64,000 bases of DNA from Desulforapulum autotrophicum (GTDB lineage Bacteria > Desulfobacterota > Desulfobacteria > Desulfobacterales > Desulfolunaceae). This document shows, piece after piece, positions 9,340-18,157 of this stretch. Where the stretch lies: NCBI GenBank assembly GCA_020723285.1, contig DYJE01000006.1:159677-223676 (forward strand), given 5' to 3'. Below the pieces are notes generated by a model. The model searched no databases. It was not told the DNA's origin and worked only from the letters and a program-made list of their open reading frames with translations. Each line of letters starts with the position of its first letter. Position 1 is the stretch's first letter. Both the position numbers and the translations under genes were made by a program.

Positions 9340-10038
9340 ATGATTCAAACCCGTAAGAAGCCGACCCTGGCGGACCCGATGATGCCGGAAACGATGACGG
9401 GATACCGTATCGATCTCCATGTCCATACGGCCTTCGGTTCCGCCTGCGCCGAACTCCATGACCCGGATTCCCTGCCCGAAACCATGGAAAACAAGGGGCT
9501 TCACGGCCTGGTCATCACCGAGCACAACACCCAGTGGCCAAGGATCATGATCGACGCCTTGAACCGGCGTCTTCCAAAGGGACGGAGAATCTACTCCGGG
9601 GTGGAAATCAGCACGTCCCGGTGCCATGCGGTGGTGATCGGGCTTGACACCACGCAGGGTTTTCATCCTGGCATGACACCGGAAGCCCTCTGCCGGATGG
9701 CGGATGCCAACAGGGCCGCCGCAATCCTGGTTCATCCCTACCAGACGTCCGGGGATTTTGATCCGGATACGGAAAGGCTCCCCGGTTACCATGCAGTGGA
9801 AGTGGCGTCCACCATGACCCGGGGAGAGCACCTGATCAGAACCCTGGCTCTTTGCATGGCCGTCCACGCCGCACCTGTAGCCGGAAGCGATGCCCATTGC
9901 AGCGTCAACCTGGGCAGAGCCTTCACCTGTTTCCCAAAGCTTCCGGGCAACGAAAGGGAACTGGCCCTGATGATCCGAAAAGGGCTTGGCGTTCCCATGA
10001 CACAGGACCCAGATGGAGACCACATCATCCAATGCTGA
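9340..10038 (+). CDS. PHP-domain metal-dependent phosphoesterase
   Basis: PHP-fold hydrolase. The motif IDLHVHTAFGSA supplies the first two metal-binding His, VITEHNT the next ligand, ILVHPYQ a further His and VAGSDAHCSVNLG the C-terminal Asp-x-His. Full-length at 232 residues. Such proteins hydrolyse phosphoester bonds, for example in 3',5'-bisphosphonucleotides or oligonucleotides; the substrate here cannot be told. It begins 11 bases after the receiver gene, and its stop overlaps the following ATPase start by 7 bases, so the three are co-transcribed. Confidence 0.82.
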   Translation: MIQTRKKPTLADPMMPETMTGYRIDLHVHTAFGSACAELHDPDSLPETMENKGLHGLVITEHNTQWPRIMIDALNRRLPKGRRIYSGVEISTSRCHAVVIGLDTTQGFHPGMTPEALCRMADANRAAAILVHPYQTSGDFDPDTERLPGYHAVEVASTMTRGEHLIRTLALCMAVHAAPVAGSDAHCSVNLGRAFTCFPKLPGNERELALMIRKGLGVPMTQDPDGDHIIQC

Positions 10039-10556
10039 CGGATCTGACCCTTGAACAAGGCTTATCAAAGATCGGAGGAGACCGGATTCTTTTCCGGGAA
10101 ACCCTTGTTCCGTCATCGTGCCGTCCCAACCCCAATTCCGTCTACAAACCGGAATACGACTGGCTTTTCACCTATGAACGGATTCTGGCCGGCATTCTCG
10201 AACCCTACGCCCCCAACCTCCGCTATGAACTCATCGGTGAAACAGGGGTTTTATGCGAGGCCCTGTCCAATGCCTTCTGCCACGGCCACAAAAAAGACCC
10301 CTCAAAACCCATCGATCTTAAGGTTTATCTTGGAGAACACGGGCTGATCGTCCGTGTCAAGGACAACGGACCGGGTTTTGACCTGGAAATGGTCAAAGAC
10401 CGTTTCTCAAAAGGGAAATCTTATTTTCACCTCGCCGGCAACGGATTGAAACGCATGATACACTCCTCCCATTTCAGGATATTCTTCACCGATGAAGGCC
10501 GGGCCTTCCACATGATGTACATGTTTCCAAGAACAGGTTCACCAGACCCGCGATAA
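10032..10556 (+). CDS. HATPase-domain protein, anti-sigma / RsbW-like kinase
   Basis: A 174-residue GHKL ATPase. ETGVLCEALSNAFCHGHKKD is the N box, VRVKDNGPGFD the G1 box and LAGNGLKRM the glycine-rich lid. There is no H-box or sensor domain, which resembles stand-alone serine kinases of the RsbW/SpoIIAB type rather than histidine kinases. The start ATG overlaps the end of the PHP gene by 7 bases. It could phosphorylate or sequester a partner in the same pathway as the receiver protein two genes upstream. No anti-anti-sigma (STAS) gene is present in the window. Confidence 0.75.
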   Translation: MLTDLTLEQGLSKIGGDRILFRETLVPSSCRPNPNSVYKPEYDWLFTYERILAGILEPYAPNLRYELIGETGVLCEALSNAFCHGHKKDPSKPIDLKVYLGEHGLIVRVKDNGPGFDLEMVKDRFSKGKSYFHLAGNGLKRMIHSSHFRIFFTDEGRAFHMMYMFPRTGSPDPR

Positions 10557-10572
10557 ATCTCTGAAAAAAGCA

Positions 10573-10602
10573 TTGACGTTTAAGTTAAGTTTATTCTTAA
10601 AT
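10573..10602 (+). promoter_or_regulatory. Possible sigma-70 promoter for the oxidoreductase operon
   Basis: TTGACG at 10573-10578 and TTAAAT at 10597-10602 are separated by 18 bases, about 57 bases before the start at 10659. The surrounding 60 bases are unusually AT-rich for this window. This is a pattern match only. Confidence 0.3.
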
Positions 10603-10658
10603 GGCTTTTCTTTGGTGTAAAAAAACGTCCATACAACTTTCACCCTCAGGAGAATGCC

Positions 10659-12662
10659 ATGTTCCACAACCTGTTCCGGCCCATTACCGTCAACGGTCTC
10701 ACTCTCAAAAACCGGATCGCCTATCCGTCCCTTGGACTGCTTTATGCCTATGACAGAAAACTGAACGACCGTTATTACAACTTTTTCAGGGAAATCGCCA
10801 AAGGGGGTGCGGCCGTGGTGACCGTAGGCCCCGTTGGGGTGGATTTCCTGGGATCCGGTATCGCAACCCTGGGCCTCACCGAGGATGAAGACGTTCCGGC
10901 TTTCAAAAAACTCACGGACATCATCAAAGAGGAAGGGGGAAGCCCGTGGATCCAGCTTTTTCACGCCGGGGCCTACTCCTATCCCATGGTCATCGGCAAC
11001 CAGCAGCCCATGGCACCGTCCGCCGTCTATTCGAAATACTCCAAAACCACCCCCAGGGAAATGACCCTTGACGACATCCGAATCACCCAGAAAGCCTACG
11101 CCGACGCGGCGGAACGTGCCAAAGCCGCGGGTTTCGACGGCGTTGAAGTCCTCGCTTCCGCCGGTTACCTCATGACCCAGTTCCTTTCGCCCGTAAAAAA
11201 CATTCGAACCGACGAATACGGCGGAAGCCTTGAAAACCGCCTGCGTTTCCCCACGGAGACCTTAAGGCTCGTCCGGCAGCGGGTGGGTTCTGATTACCCG
11301 CTGACTGTCCGCATGGCCGGCAACGATTTCGTGGCCGGAAGCAACACTGATTCTGAAACGCCGGTCATCGCCAGAGCCTACGAAAAGGAAGGCATCGACA
11401 TGATCAGCGTTACCGGCGGCTGGCATGAATCCCCCGTGCCCCAGCTTCCCATGGAACTGCCCAGGGCCTGTTACGCCTATCTGGCCCTGAACATCAAACG
11501 ATCGGTTTTCATTCCGGTCATGGCGTCCAACCGCATCGCAAGCCCCAAAGACGCCGAAGAAATCATTGCCAACGGCTTCGCGGACATGGTGAATCTGGGC
11601 CGTGTCCTCATCGCCGATCCGTTCTGGCCCAACAAGGCCAAAGCCGGCCTTGCCGATGAAATCAGACCCTGCGTGGGGTGTTCGCAAGGGTGCACCGACT
11701 CGGTCTTTTCAGGCAAACCCGTGTACTGCATCGGCAATCCCAGAGCGGGGTTCGAGGGCGACCGAGAGATCACACCCGCCACAGAACCGAAAAACATCAT
11801 GGTCATCGGCGCGGGCATGGCCGGTCTTGAAGCGGCGGTAACGGCTTCCATGCGGGGACATCGGGTGAGTGTCTATGAAAAAACAGAACGCATCGGCGGC
11901 CAGATCTGGATCGCCGGAACGCCGCCGGGCAAACAGGAACTCTGGGAATTCGCCCGTTATTACACCGCCATGCTGAAAAAACACAACATTCCCGTTTACC
12001 TGAACACCGAGGTGAACCTTGACCTGATCCGGGCGGAAAAACCTGACCACATCATCCTTGCCGAAGGTGCCAGGGCCCTCATGCCGCCCATCAGAGGCCT
12101 CGAAGGTCCCAAAGTGCTTTCCGCATGGGATGTCCTTGAAACCAATCCTCCTCTGGGTGAAAACGTGGCGGTGATCGGCGGGGGGGCCGTGGGTATTGAA
12201 ACTGCCCTTTTCATCGCCCACAAAGGAACCCTCACCCCGGACATGCTTCATTTCCTGTTCAGCTACGAGGCGGTACCTGTGGAAAAGCTGAAGCAGTTCA
12301 TGTTCAGGGGATCGTCCAGAGTCACGGTTTTCGAAATGATGGACAAGGCCGGAAACGGCATCGGTCGCTCCACGCGCTGGGTGGCCATGTCCAACGTGAA
12401 GCGCTACGGCATCGAGACCATCACCGGGGCACGGGTGCTGTCCGTCGATGACGGTCTCATTTCTTACGAAACGACTGACGGGCTTTTTGAAAAATCCTTC
12501 GACACCATCGTGGTGGCCGCCGGATCACGGTCCGTGAAAACCCTGGCCGATCAGCTGGAACAGGCGAACATCCCCGTCACTCCGGTGGGTGACGGAATAC
12601 GGCCGGGCAAACTGGATGACGCCATCCACGGCGGATTTCTCGCAGCTCTGGCCATAGGATAG
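10659..12662 (+). CDS. Old-yellow-enzyme family NAD(P)H:flavin / enoate reductase (FMN, 4Fe-4S, FAD)
   Basis: A 667-residue enzyme of the 2,4-dienoyl-CoA reductase / 2-enoate reductase / trimethylamine dehydrogenase type. Residues 1-330 form the FMN TIM barrel (LFRPITVNGLTLKNRI at the start, then FDGVEVLASAGYLMTQFLSP and the typical DEYGGSLENRLRF). A CVGCSQGCTDS...CIGNP motif near 337-356 binds the 4Fe-4S cluster. VIGAGMAGLEAAV near 383 binds FAD and VIGGGAVGIETALF near 508 binds NAD(P)H. An insertion of about 40 residues follows the second Rossmann motif. It would reduce an activated C=C bond, with electrons passing from NAD(P)H through FAD and the cluster to FMN. The hydrolase gene starts 2 bases later. 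Confidence 0.9.
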   Translation: MFHNLFRPITVNGLTLKNRIAYPSLGLLYAYDRKLNDRYYNFFREIAKGGAAVVTVGPVGVDFLGSGIATLGLTEDEDVPAFKKLTDIIKEEGGSPWIQLFHAGAYSYPMVIGNQQPMAPSAVYSKYSKTTPREMTLDDIRITQKAYADAAERAKAAGFDGVEVLASAGYLMTQFLSPVKNIRTDEYGGSLENRLRFPTETLRLVRQRVGSDYPLTVRMAGNDFVAGSNTDSETPVIARAYEKEGIDMISVTGGWHESPVPQLPMELPRACYAYLALNIKRSVFIPVMASNRIASPKDAEEIIANGFADMVNLGRVLIADPFWPNKAKAGLADEIRPCVGCSQGCTDSVFSGKPVYCIGNPRAGFEGDREITPATEPKNIMVIGAGMAGLEAAVTASMRGHRVSVYEKTERIGGQIWIAGTPPGKQELWEFARYYTAMLKKHNIPVYLNTEVNLDLIRAEKPDHIILAEGARALMPPIRGLEGPKVLSAWDVLETNPPLGENVAVIGGGAVGIETALFIAHKGTLTPDMLHFLFSYEAVPVEKLKQFMFRGSSRVTVFEMMDKAGNGIGRSTRWVAMSNVKRYGIETITGARVLSVDDGLISYETTDGLFEKSFDTIVVAAGSRSVKTLADQLEQANIPVTPVGDGIRPGKLDDAIHGGFLAALAIG

Positions 12663-12664
12663 GC

Positions 12665-13546
12665 ATGACCATGGAACACCTGAACCTCATCACCCACGCG
12701 GCAGGCCGTAAAGTCCACAGCATCGCTTGCGGGAAAGGTGACATCCCTTTTCATTTCCTGCACGCCAACGGTCTGTGCGCCGGGACTTACCTGCCCCTGT
12801 TCGAGCTACTTGAAAACGATTTCACCATGCTGGCCACGGACATTCCCGGCCACGGGGACTCCGCTCCCCACGGCACCGAGCGGATTCGTCACTGGGACGT
12901 GTTTGTGGATCCTGTGAAAGACGCCATTCAGACCCACATGAAACCGAAGGTGGTGGGGGCCGGCCATTCCCTGGGTGCCGTGGTCACCCTTCTTGCCGCC
13001 GCGAAACACCCAGAGCTGTTCTCCCACATCATCCTCATCGATCCGGTGATCTTTATCCGGCCCATGCTGCTGCTGTTTGCCCTGGCCAGACGGACAGGGC
13101 TCATGCCATGGAATCCCCTGGCGCAGGGTGCGAGACGACGGAAAACCGTTTTCGAAAGCCAAGACGAGGCGCTTCGCCGGTTCACGTCGGGGCGGGGCAT
13201 GTTCGGCACATGGAACCGGCCTTACATCGAAGCCTTCTGCCATCACGGATTGTCCTGGAACGGAGATGGCACAGGCTCTCTCAAATGCCATCCCGAAACC
13301 GAAGCCCAGATCTACGAATCGATTCTTCTGGACATCTGGAATTATCCGCCGAAAATTTCCTGCCCCGCCCTGATCATCCGGGGAGAGCGTTCCAACACCT
13401 TCACAGCCCCGGCTGGCCGGGCTGTCCATCGGAACATCCGGAATTCCAGCCTTGTGACCGTGCCTGACACGACGCATTTCGTTCCCATGGAAAATCCGGA
13501 AGCCTGCCGCAGGGCCATCATGAATTTTCTTTCAGAAAACAGGTGA
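12665..13546 (+). CDS. Alpha/beta hydrolase
   Basis: A 293-residue alpha/beta hydrolase. The nucleophile elbow is VGAGHSLGAVVTL (Ser in GHSLG), the oxyanion region is FLHANGLCAGTY and the catalytic His is in TTHFVPMENPE. It is probably an esterase, thioesterase or C-C hydrolase; the substrate is unknown. It starts 2 bases after the enoate reductase stop and ends 4 bases before marC, so the three are one transcription unit. The pairing with an enoate reductase suggests an acyl or cyclic enone substrate. Confidence 0.85.
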   Translation: MTMEHLNLITHAAGRKVHSIACGKGDIPFHFLHANGLCAGTYLPLFELLENDFTMLATDIPGHGDSAPHGTERIRHWDVFVDPVKDAIQTHMKPKVVGAGHSLGAVVTLLAAAKHPELFSHIILIDPVIFIRPMLLLFALARRTGLMPWNPLAQGARRRKTVFESQDEALRRFTSGRGMFGTWNRPYIEAFCHHGLSWNGDGTGSLKCHPETEAQIYESILLDIWNYPPKISCPALIIRGERSNTFTAPAGRAVHRNIRNSSLVTVPDTTHFVPMENPEACRRAIMNFLSENR

Positions 13547-13550
13547 CGCC

Positions 13551-14186
13551 ATGGAATCGTTCAGCGTGTACATGAAATTTTTCATCGGCCTTCTGGCCAT
13601 CGTCAATCCCGTGGGCTCCATCCCCATTTTTCTTGACGCCTGCCGGGACATGAACGACAGCGAAAGAAAACGCACGGCAAGGATGGTTTTTTTCACGGTG
13701 CTCGGGGTTCTTCTGGCGGTCCTCGTTTCCGGGGAACTGATCCTGAATTTTTTCGGCATCACCATCAACTCGTTCCGCGTGGCGGGCGGCATTCTCCTGT
13801 TTATCATGGCTTTTTCCATGCTTCACGCCAAGGTAAGCAGCACCAAGCAGACCCGTGAGGAGGCCCAGGACCTTGAAAACAAGGACAGCGTGGCCATCGT
13901 TCCCTTAGGCGTTCCCCTTCTGGCGGGCCCGGGAGCCATCAGCACCGTGATTCTCTATTCCCAGCAGTATCATGATCCGGCGGATTACCTGATCCTGGGC
14001 TGCATTATCTTCGCAGTGGCGTTCACAGCCTGGCTGTGCCTCCGGATCTCCAACCGCGTAAGGGATGTGATGGGCCAGACCGGCATCAACATCATCACCC
14101 GGATCATGGGGTTGATCATGGCAGCCATCGGAGTGGAGATCATCGCCACCGGGCTCAAAGGCCTGTTCCCCCATCTTTTTGCGTAA
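13551..14186 (+). CDS. MarC family integral membrane protein
   Basis: A 211-residue protein with six hydrophobic segments and the MarC-family start FFIGLLAIVNPVGSIPIFL. The central PLGVPLLAGPGAISTVILYS and the C-terminal RIMGLIMAAIGVEIIATGL are also family-typical. MarC/YchE/YhgN proteins are inner-membrane proteins of uncertain transport function; the old link to multiple antibiotic resistance was not upheld. Last gene of the oxidoreductase-hydrolase operon. Confidence 0.88.
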   Translation: MESFSVYMKFFIGLLAIVNPVGSIPIFLDACRDMNDSERKRTARMVFFTVLGVLLAVLVSGELILNFFGITINSFRVAGGILLFIMAFSMLHAKVSSTKQTREEAQDLENKDSVAIVPLGVPLLAGPGAISTVILYSQQYHDPADYLILGCIIFAVAFTAWLCLRISNRVRDVMGQTGINIITRIMGLIMAAIGVEIIATGLKGLFPHLFA

Positions 14187-14505
14187 AAAAAACCCTGTTT
14201 GACCGTTCCTCCAAGAAGCTGTTTGCTTTCACGGTTCACATGGGGTATGACAAAACCTCGGCATTCAAACATAGGCCATTTCTTCACAACAGCCCTGACC
14301 TCTCTGCTCTGAAGGATTCCCCTATGAAAACGTCTGAAAGATCATGAACCGCTTTTAATAAAGGCATCACGATCGCGCGTAATCCCACAAGCACTTCCAG
14401 GATTTCTGACAGGGCGGATTTCCCGTAACAACCTTTGCACAGTGTCATTTGCCGTCCGGAGTCTATTGGACGAGATTCTGATTCTGTGCAACCAGGAACA
14501 CTAAA
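14187..14505. other. 319-base intergenic region, nothing recognised
   Basis: No gene, clear hairpin terminator, repeat or strong promoter seen. The last bases before 14506 (GGAACACTAAAATG) supply a weak ribosome-binding site for the radical SAM gene. Confidence 0.5.
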
Positions 14506-15870
14506 ATGCCATCTTTACGAATTGCTCTTGTGGAAGCCGTTTCGGATTCCACCCATGTCTACAGCAGAACCCAGCTCCCCCGAGTGGGCATTCCCACCCT
14601 TGGGGCCATCATGAAACAAAAAGGGTATGCCTGCGATGTGTGGTACACCCAGATGACCGCCGAGGAAAAACAATCCCTTCAATCATACGACGTGGTGGGC
14701 ATCGGCTCGTTGTCCAGCACCATTGACGAAGCATACAGACTGGCCGATTCTTTGAGAGAGAAAAACGTCACCGTGATCATGGGCGGCCCCCATGTATCCT
14801 TCATGCCCGAAGAAGCCCTCTCACACTGCGATTACGTGGTCACCGGAGAAGGAGACCGGGTGTTCCCGGAACTCATCGACACCCTGGCCCGTCATGAAAA
14901 ACCCGACGCCCGGCCCGGGCTGTCGTTTAAGAACGGCGACGGTACCGTCCACCACGGCGGCATGGCCTCGGTGGTGGATTACGAATCGCTTCCCTCCCCG
15001 GATTTCACGCTGGCCAAACAAAAGGGCCTTTTCGAAATTCCACCCATTGTGGTCACCTCAAGGGGTTGTCCGCACAACTGCTCATTCTGCAGCGTCACCC
15101 CGCTTTTCGGCCGGAAATACCGGTTCAAGTCCGATGAACAGGTCATTGCCGAATTGAGGCCTGTCCAGCACCGGAGTGTCTGCTTTGGTGACGACAATTT
15201 CTGCGCCAATCCGGTCAGAACCAAAAAACTGCTGCGCGAGCTGATCAAACAAAACGCCGTGCCCCTGCGCTGGTCAGGCCAGATGTGCGTCAGCGCGTCC
15301 GAGGACAGCGAATTGCTTGGCCTGATGCAGGAAACGCGCTGCCGCATCGTGTATGTGGGTGTGGAGTCGGTCAACCCCGACACGCTGAAAAAATACGGCA
15401 AGGCCCACAAAGCCGACGCCGTGGCCCGATGCGTCGAGGCCCTTCACAAGCACGATATCGGAATCCACGGCATGTTCGTGGTGGACAGCAACGATCCCCC
15501 GGACATGGCCCGACGCATCGTGGATTACGCCATCAACGTGGACATGGACACCATCCAGGTGTTCTCCCTGACCCCGTTTCCCGGAACGCGGTGCTACGAG
15601 GAATACAAAGACCGGCTGATCCATTTTGACTGGTCCGATTACGACGGCATGCATGTGGTGGTGAAACCCGAAACATGCTCGGCATACGACATGCAGATGC
15701 AGATTGTAAATGAAATGAAGCGGTTCTACAGCCTCAAACGGGCGCTGACCGGCTACAGAAAAAACAGGGGCTGGCGCGTGTCGTACCGTGCGGGCGGACA
15801 TATTCTGCTTAAAAAATGGGTGAAGGAAAACAGCGGTTATATGGAAAAACTGAAACGCATGGGAGGTTGA
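14506..15870 (+). CDS. B12-binding-domain radical SAM protein
   Basis: A 454-residue protein. The N-terminal ~150 residues form a cobalamin-binding-type Rossmann fold (GIPTLGAIMKQKGYACDVW; VVGIGSLSSTIDEAY; VTVIMGGPHVSFMPEEAL). The radical SAM core follows with SRGCPHNCSFCSV near residue 185 (CxxxCxxC) and VYVGVESVNPDTLKKYGKA. The class includes BchE-type and many uncharacterised methyltransferases or cyclases acting on lipids or natural products. The substrate is unknown. It appears to be a single-gene unit converging on the exopolysaccharide operon. Confidence 0.85.
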   Translation: MPSLRIALVEAVSDSTHVYSRTQLPRVGIPTLGAIMKQKGYACDVWYTQMTAEEKQSLQSYDVVGIGSLSSTIDEAYRLADSLREKNVTVIMGGPHVSFMPEEALSHCDYVVTGEGDRVFPELIDTLARHEKPDARPGLSFKNGDGTVHHGGMASVVDYESLPSPDFTLAKQKGLFEIPPIVVTSRGCPHNCSFCSVTPLFGRKYRFKSDEQVIAELRPVQHRSVCFGDDNFCANPVRTKKLLRELIKQNAVPLRWSGQMCVSASEDSELLGLMQETRCRIVYVGVESVNPDTLKKYGKAHKADAVARCVEALHKHDIGIHGMFVVDSNDPPDMARRIVDYAINVDMDTIQVFSLTPFPGTRCYEEYKDRLIHFDWSDYDGMHVVVKPETCSAYDMQMQIVNEMKRFYSLKRALTGYRKNRGWRVSYRAGGHILLKKWVKENSGYMEKLKRMGG

Positions 15871-15883
15871 AAACCCCTGCCGT

Positions 15884-15923
15884 TAAAAAAGCCTCAAGGG
15901 CCCGTCAAACCGCGCCCTTGAGG
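15884..15923 (-). terminator. Rho-independent terminator of the exopolysaccharide operon
   Basis: A perfect 10-bp inverted repeat, CCTCAAGGGC at 15892-15901 and GCCCTTGAGG at 15914-15923. On the minus strand it is followed by TTTTTT (complement of 15885-15890). It lies 16 bases past the stop of the polysaccharide export gene. There is no T-run on the plus side, so it serves the minus strand. Confidence 0.85.
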
Positions 15924-15938
15924 TTGTGCAAACCACCA

Positions 15939-18155
15939 TTATTTTCGAGCCCCGCCCAGAACCTTGGACGGAATGATCACCACATCCCCCGGCAGCATGG
16001 CCATGCTTTTCAACCGGCCGCCTTTCTGGGCATAGCTGACCACGGTTCCGTTGGTCCTGATGATGTAGGCCGATTCGAAATCGGCGTATTCTGAAACACC
16101 CCCGGCTTTTTCCAGATAGTCTGACAGAGAATAATCCTCCTGGTACAGAAACGAGGAGGGGATATACACTTCGCCCACCAGAGTGACCATGTTTTTCTTC
16201 TCGGGAATGGCAATGACGTCGTCATCGTTGAGAAACACATCCGAAGGGGAATTTTTAAACGTTTCAAAGGATTTCAGATCTTCCTCGCGCAAAAGGATAC
16301 GTCCCTGAATCTCCTTGTTTTCAACCCGGCTCAGGTATTCCTGGATCACGGCCACGGCCTGCTTGTTGTCCAGCCGCTCTTCGGTGCTGAGATAGGCGTC
16401 CCTCACTTCCGAGGAAATCTTCAGCATATCTTTTTTGAGCAGATCTTCCGCCGCTTTCTGGTGTTTCGTCTGGAGACTTTTGGCCTCACCCCTGACAAGA
16501 ACAAGCCCCCCCAGATCGGCGTTTTCCTTGAGCATGCCGGCGTATTCGATGGCCTGACTGAGTCTAGTTTTGCCGCCGATGGGATAGGATCCAGGGTAAT
16601 TCACCTCGCCATTCACGGTCACCTTCCAGTCTGTCTGAAAGAAATCCGATTTCTGGTTGATGATCACCCGGTCAAGGGGCTGAAGCTCGATATCGCTGGA
16701 ATCTTTCTGGTTGATCTGGGAAAGTGAGAAATCCATGGAGGAGGTGGCCCATTTTCTGTCCGTGTAGACATACCGGACAATTTTTCCTTCATCGTAGGCC
16801 TGGGACGGGATACCTCCGGCCGTACGGATCAGGTTTTTCAACGTCATTTTTTCCATCCAGTTGTATTTGCCCGGTTTCCGGACCCCACCGGATATGGAGA
16901 CCATGGGCCGTTCCTTCAATTCGGTTTTCGAATAGAAAACGACCTCGTCGTAGGGCTTCAGCTGAATCAGGGCGTCTTCCGAATCCCTGGCCTTGCTTTC
17001 AAGGATATTGGCCGGGCAGAAAGAAATGATGGTCTTCTCCAGACTGGACTCGTTGTAACGGAGGATCTCTGCGTATTCCAGGGAAGTCTCAGGCTTGAAC
17101 ATCGTGATGTCCTTGACAATATCCTTCAGAAAAAAGTCTTTGTGCCACGCAAAGGTTTTCTGCACAAAAACATCCCCCCGCAACGTCACGGCATCCTTGA
17201 TGAGGGTGCTCTGCATCAGGAATGTCACCGTGTCGCCGTTCAGCACATCCACCGCCCCCTTGCTGACGTCAATGTTGAGGATCTTCCTACTGCCGTCCAC
17301 GAAGCGTGTGATTTCGATGTGATGTTTCTCGCAGTCGGGCAGGACGTTGCCGGCGAAGGTGATCAAGTCCGTCAGTGTTTCGCCCTTTTTCATCTCGTAA
17401 ATGCCGGGCTGGGTGATCCGGCCTTTGAGCAGTACAACCGGACCGATCTGCTTGACATAAATCGAGTCCTTGAAATTCATTTTCGGCATGGTATTCATAC
17501 GCCCTGAAACGATGAACTGATAAAGGTCCACAACTTCCTCACGCCCATTGGAGCGTTTGATGACGACACTCCGAAGGCTTCCCGCCTTGCTCACGCCCCC
17601 TGCGGCGAGTAGGACATCGAACAGCGAGCTACCGGCAATCACCGAGGTGTACCCCGGCTTGTTGACCTTGCCTGAAACCAGAATCTGGATGGTCCTGGGT
17701 TTTTCGATGGACACGCTGGTGGTGCAGTTTCTGTAGTAATCCCTGTATTTTTTCGCCACGATCTGACGGAGTTCGTAAAGGGTCAGCCCGTTCACGGTCA
17801 GCCGCCCGATTTCAGGAAAAATGATGGAGCCTCCAGCATCGACGGTAAGCGTATAGTCGTTATAGTTTTTTTCATTGGCACCGCCGACCAGTTTTTCCAT
17901 TTCATTGATGGTGCCGCCCCACACGTTGACCTGGATGATGTCCTGGGGGCCGATGACATAATCCGGCCCCACCTGGTTGGGATTAAGGGTCTGCCCGCTG
18001 GCGAGAACATCGTAACCGAATTGACTGTAATCTGTGGATTCGTAGCTCTTGAAAAAACTCTCCACCGGGCTTGCTCCGGCTTCGTTCAAGCGAACCGATG
18101 ACGTCAGAGCGAGGCCCAGGGCACACACCAGAATGAAGAAACGAAATATTTTCAT
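15939..18155 (-). CDS. Wza-like polysaccharide export protein with SLBB repeats
   Basis: Outer-membrane polysaccharide export protein of the Wza/GumB family, 738 residues, with a cleavable-type signal (MKIFRFFILVCALGLALTSS). The poly-export domain contains DYVIGPQDIIQVNVWGG and is followed by several SLBB domains (for example QILVSGKVNKPGYTSVIAGS, VVLLKGRITQPGIYEM, VSISGGVRKPGKYNW, VTVNGEVNYPGSYPIGG and VTLVGEVYIPSSFLY). It is much longer than Wza (~380), with extra SLBB repeats, as in several Desulfobacterota. No lipobox Cys is obvious. It starts 2 bases after the Wzz-like gene. No glycosyltransferases or polymerase are in the window. Confidence 0.88.
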   Translation of the reverse strand: MKIFRFFILVCALGLALTSSVRLNEAGASPVESFFKSYESTDYSQFGYDVLASGQTLNPNQVGPDYVIGPQDIIQVNVWGGTINEMEKLVGGANEKNYNDYTLTVDAGGSIIFPEIGRLTVNGLTLYELRQIVAKKYRDYYRNCTTSVSIEKPRTIQILVSGKVNKPGYTSVIAGSSLFDVLLAAGGVSKAGSLRSVVIKRSNGREEVVDLYQFIVSGRMNTMPKMNFKDSIYVKQIGPVVLLKGRITQPGIYEMKKGETLTDLITFAGNVLPDCEKHHIEITRFVDGSRKILNIDVSKGAVDVLNGDTVTFLMQSTLIKDAVTLRGDVFVQKTFAWHKDFFLKDIVKDITMFKPETSLEYAEILRYNESSLEKTIISFCPANILESKARDSEDALIQLKPYDEVVFYSKTELKERPMVSISGGVRKPGKYNWMEKMTLKNLIRTAGGIPSQAYDEGKIVRYVYTDRKWATSSMDFSLSQINQKDSSDIELQPLDRVIINQKSDFFQTDWKVTVNGEVNYPGSYPIGGKTRLSQAIEYAGMLKENADLGGLVLVRGEAKSLQTKHQKAAEDLLKKDMLKISSEVRDAYLSTEERLDNKQAVAVIQEYLSRVENKEIQGRILLREEDLKSFETFKNSPSDVFLNDDDVIAIPEKKNMVTLVGEVYIPSSFLYQEDYSLSDYLEKAGGVSEYADFESAYIIRTNGTVVSYAQKGGRLKSMAMLPGDVVIIPSKVLGGARK

Positions 18156-18157
18156 GA

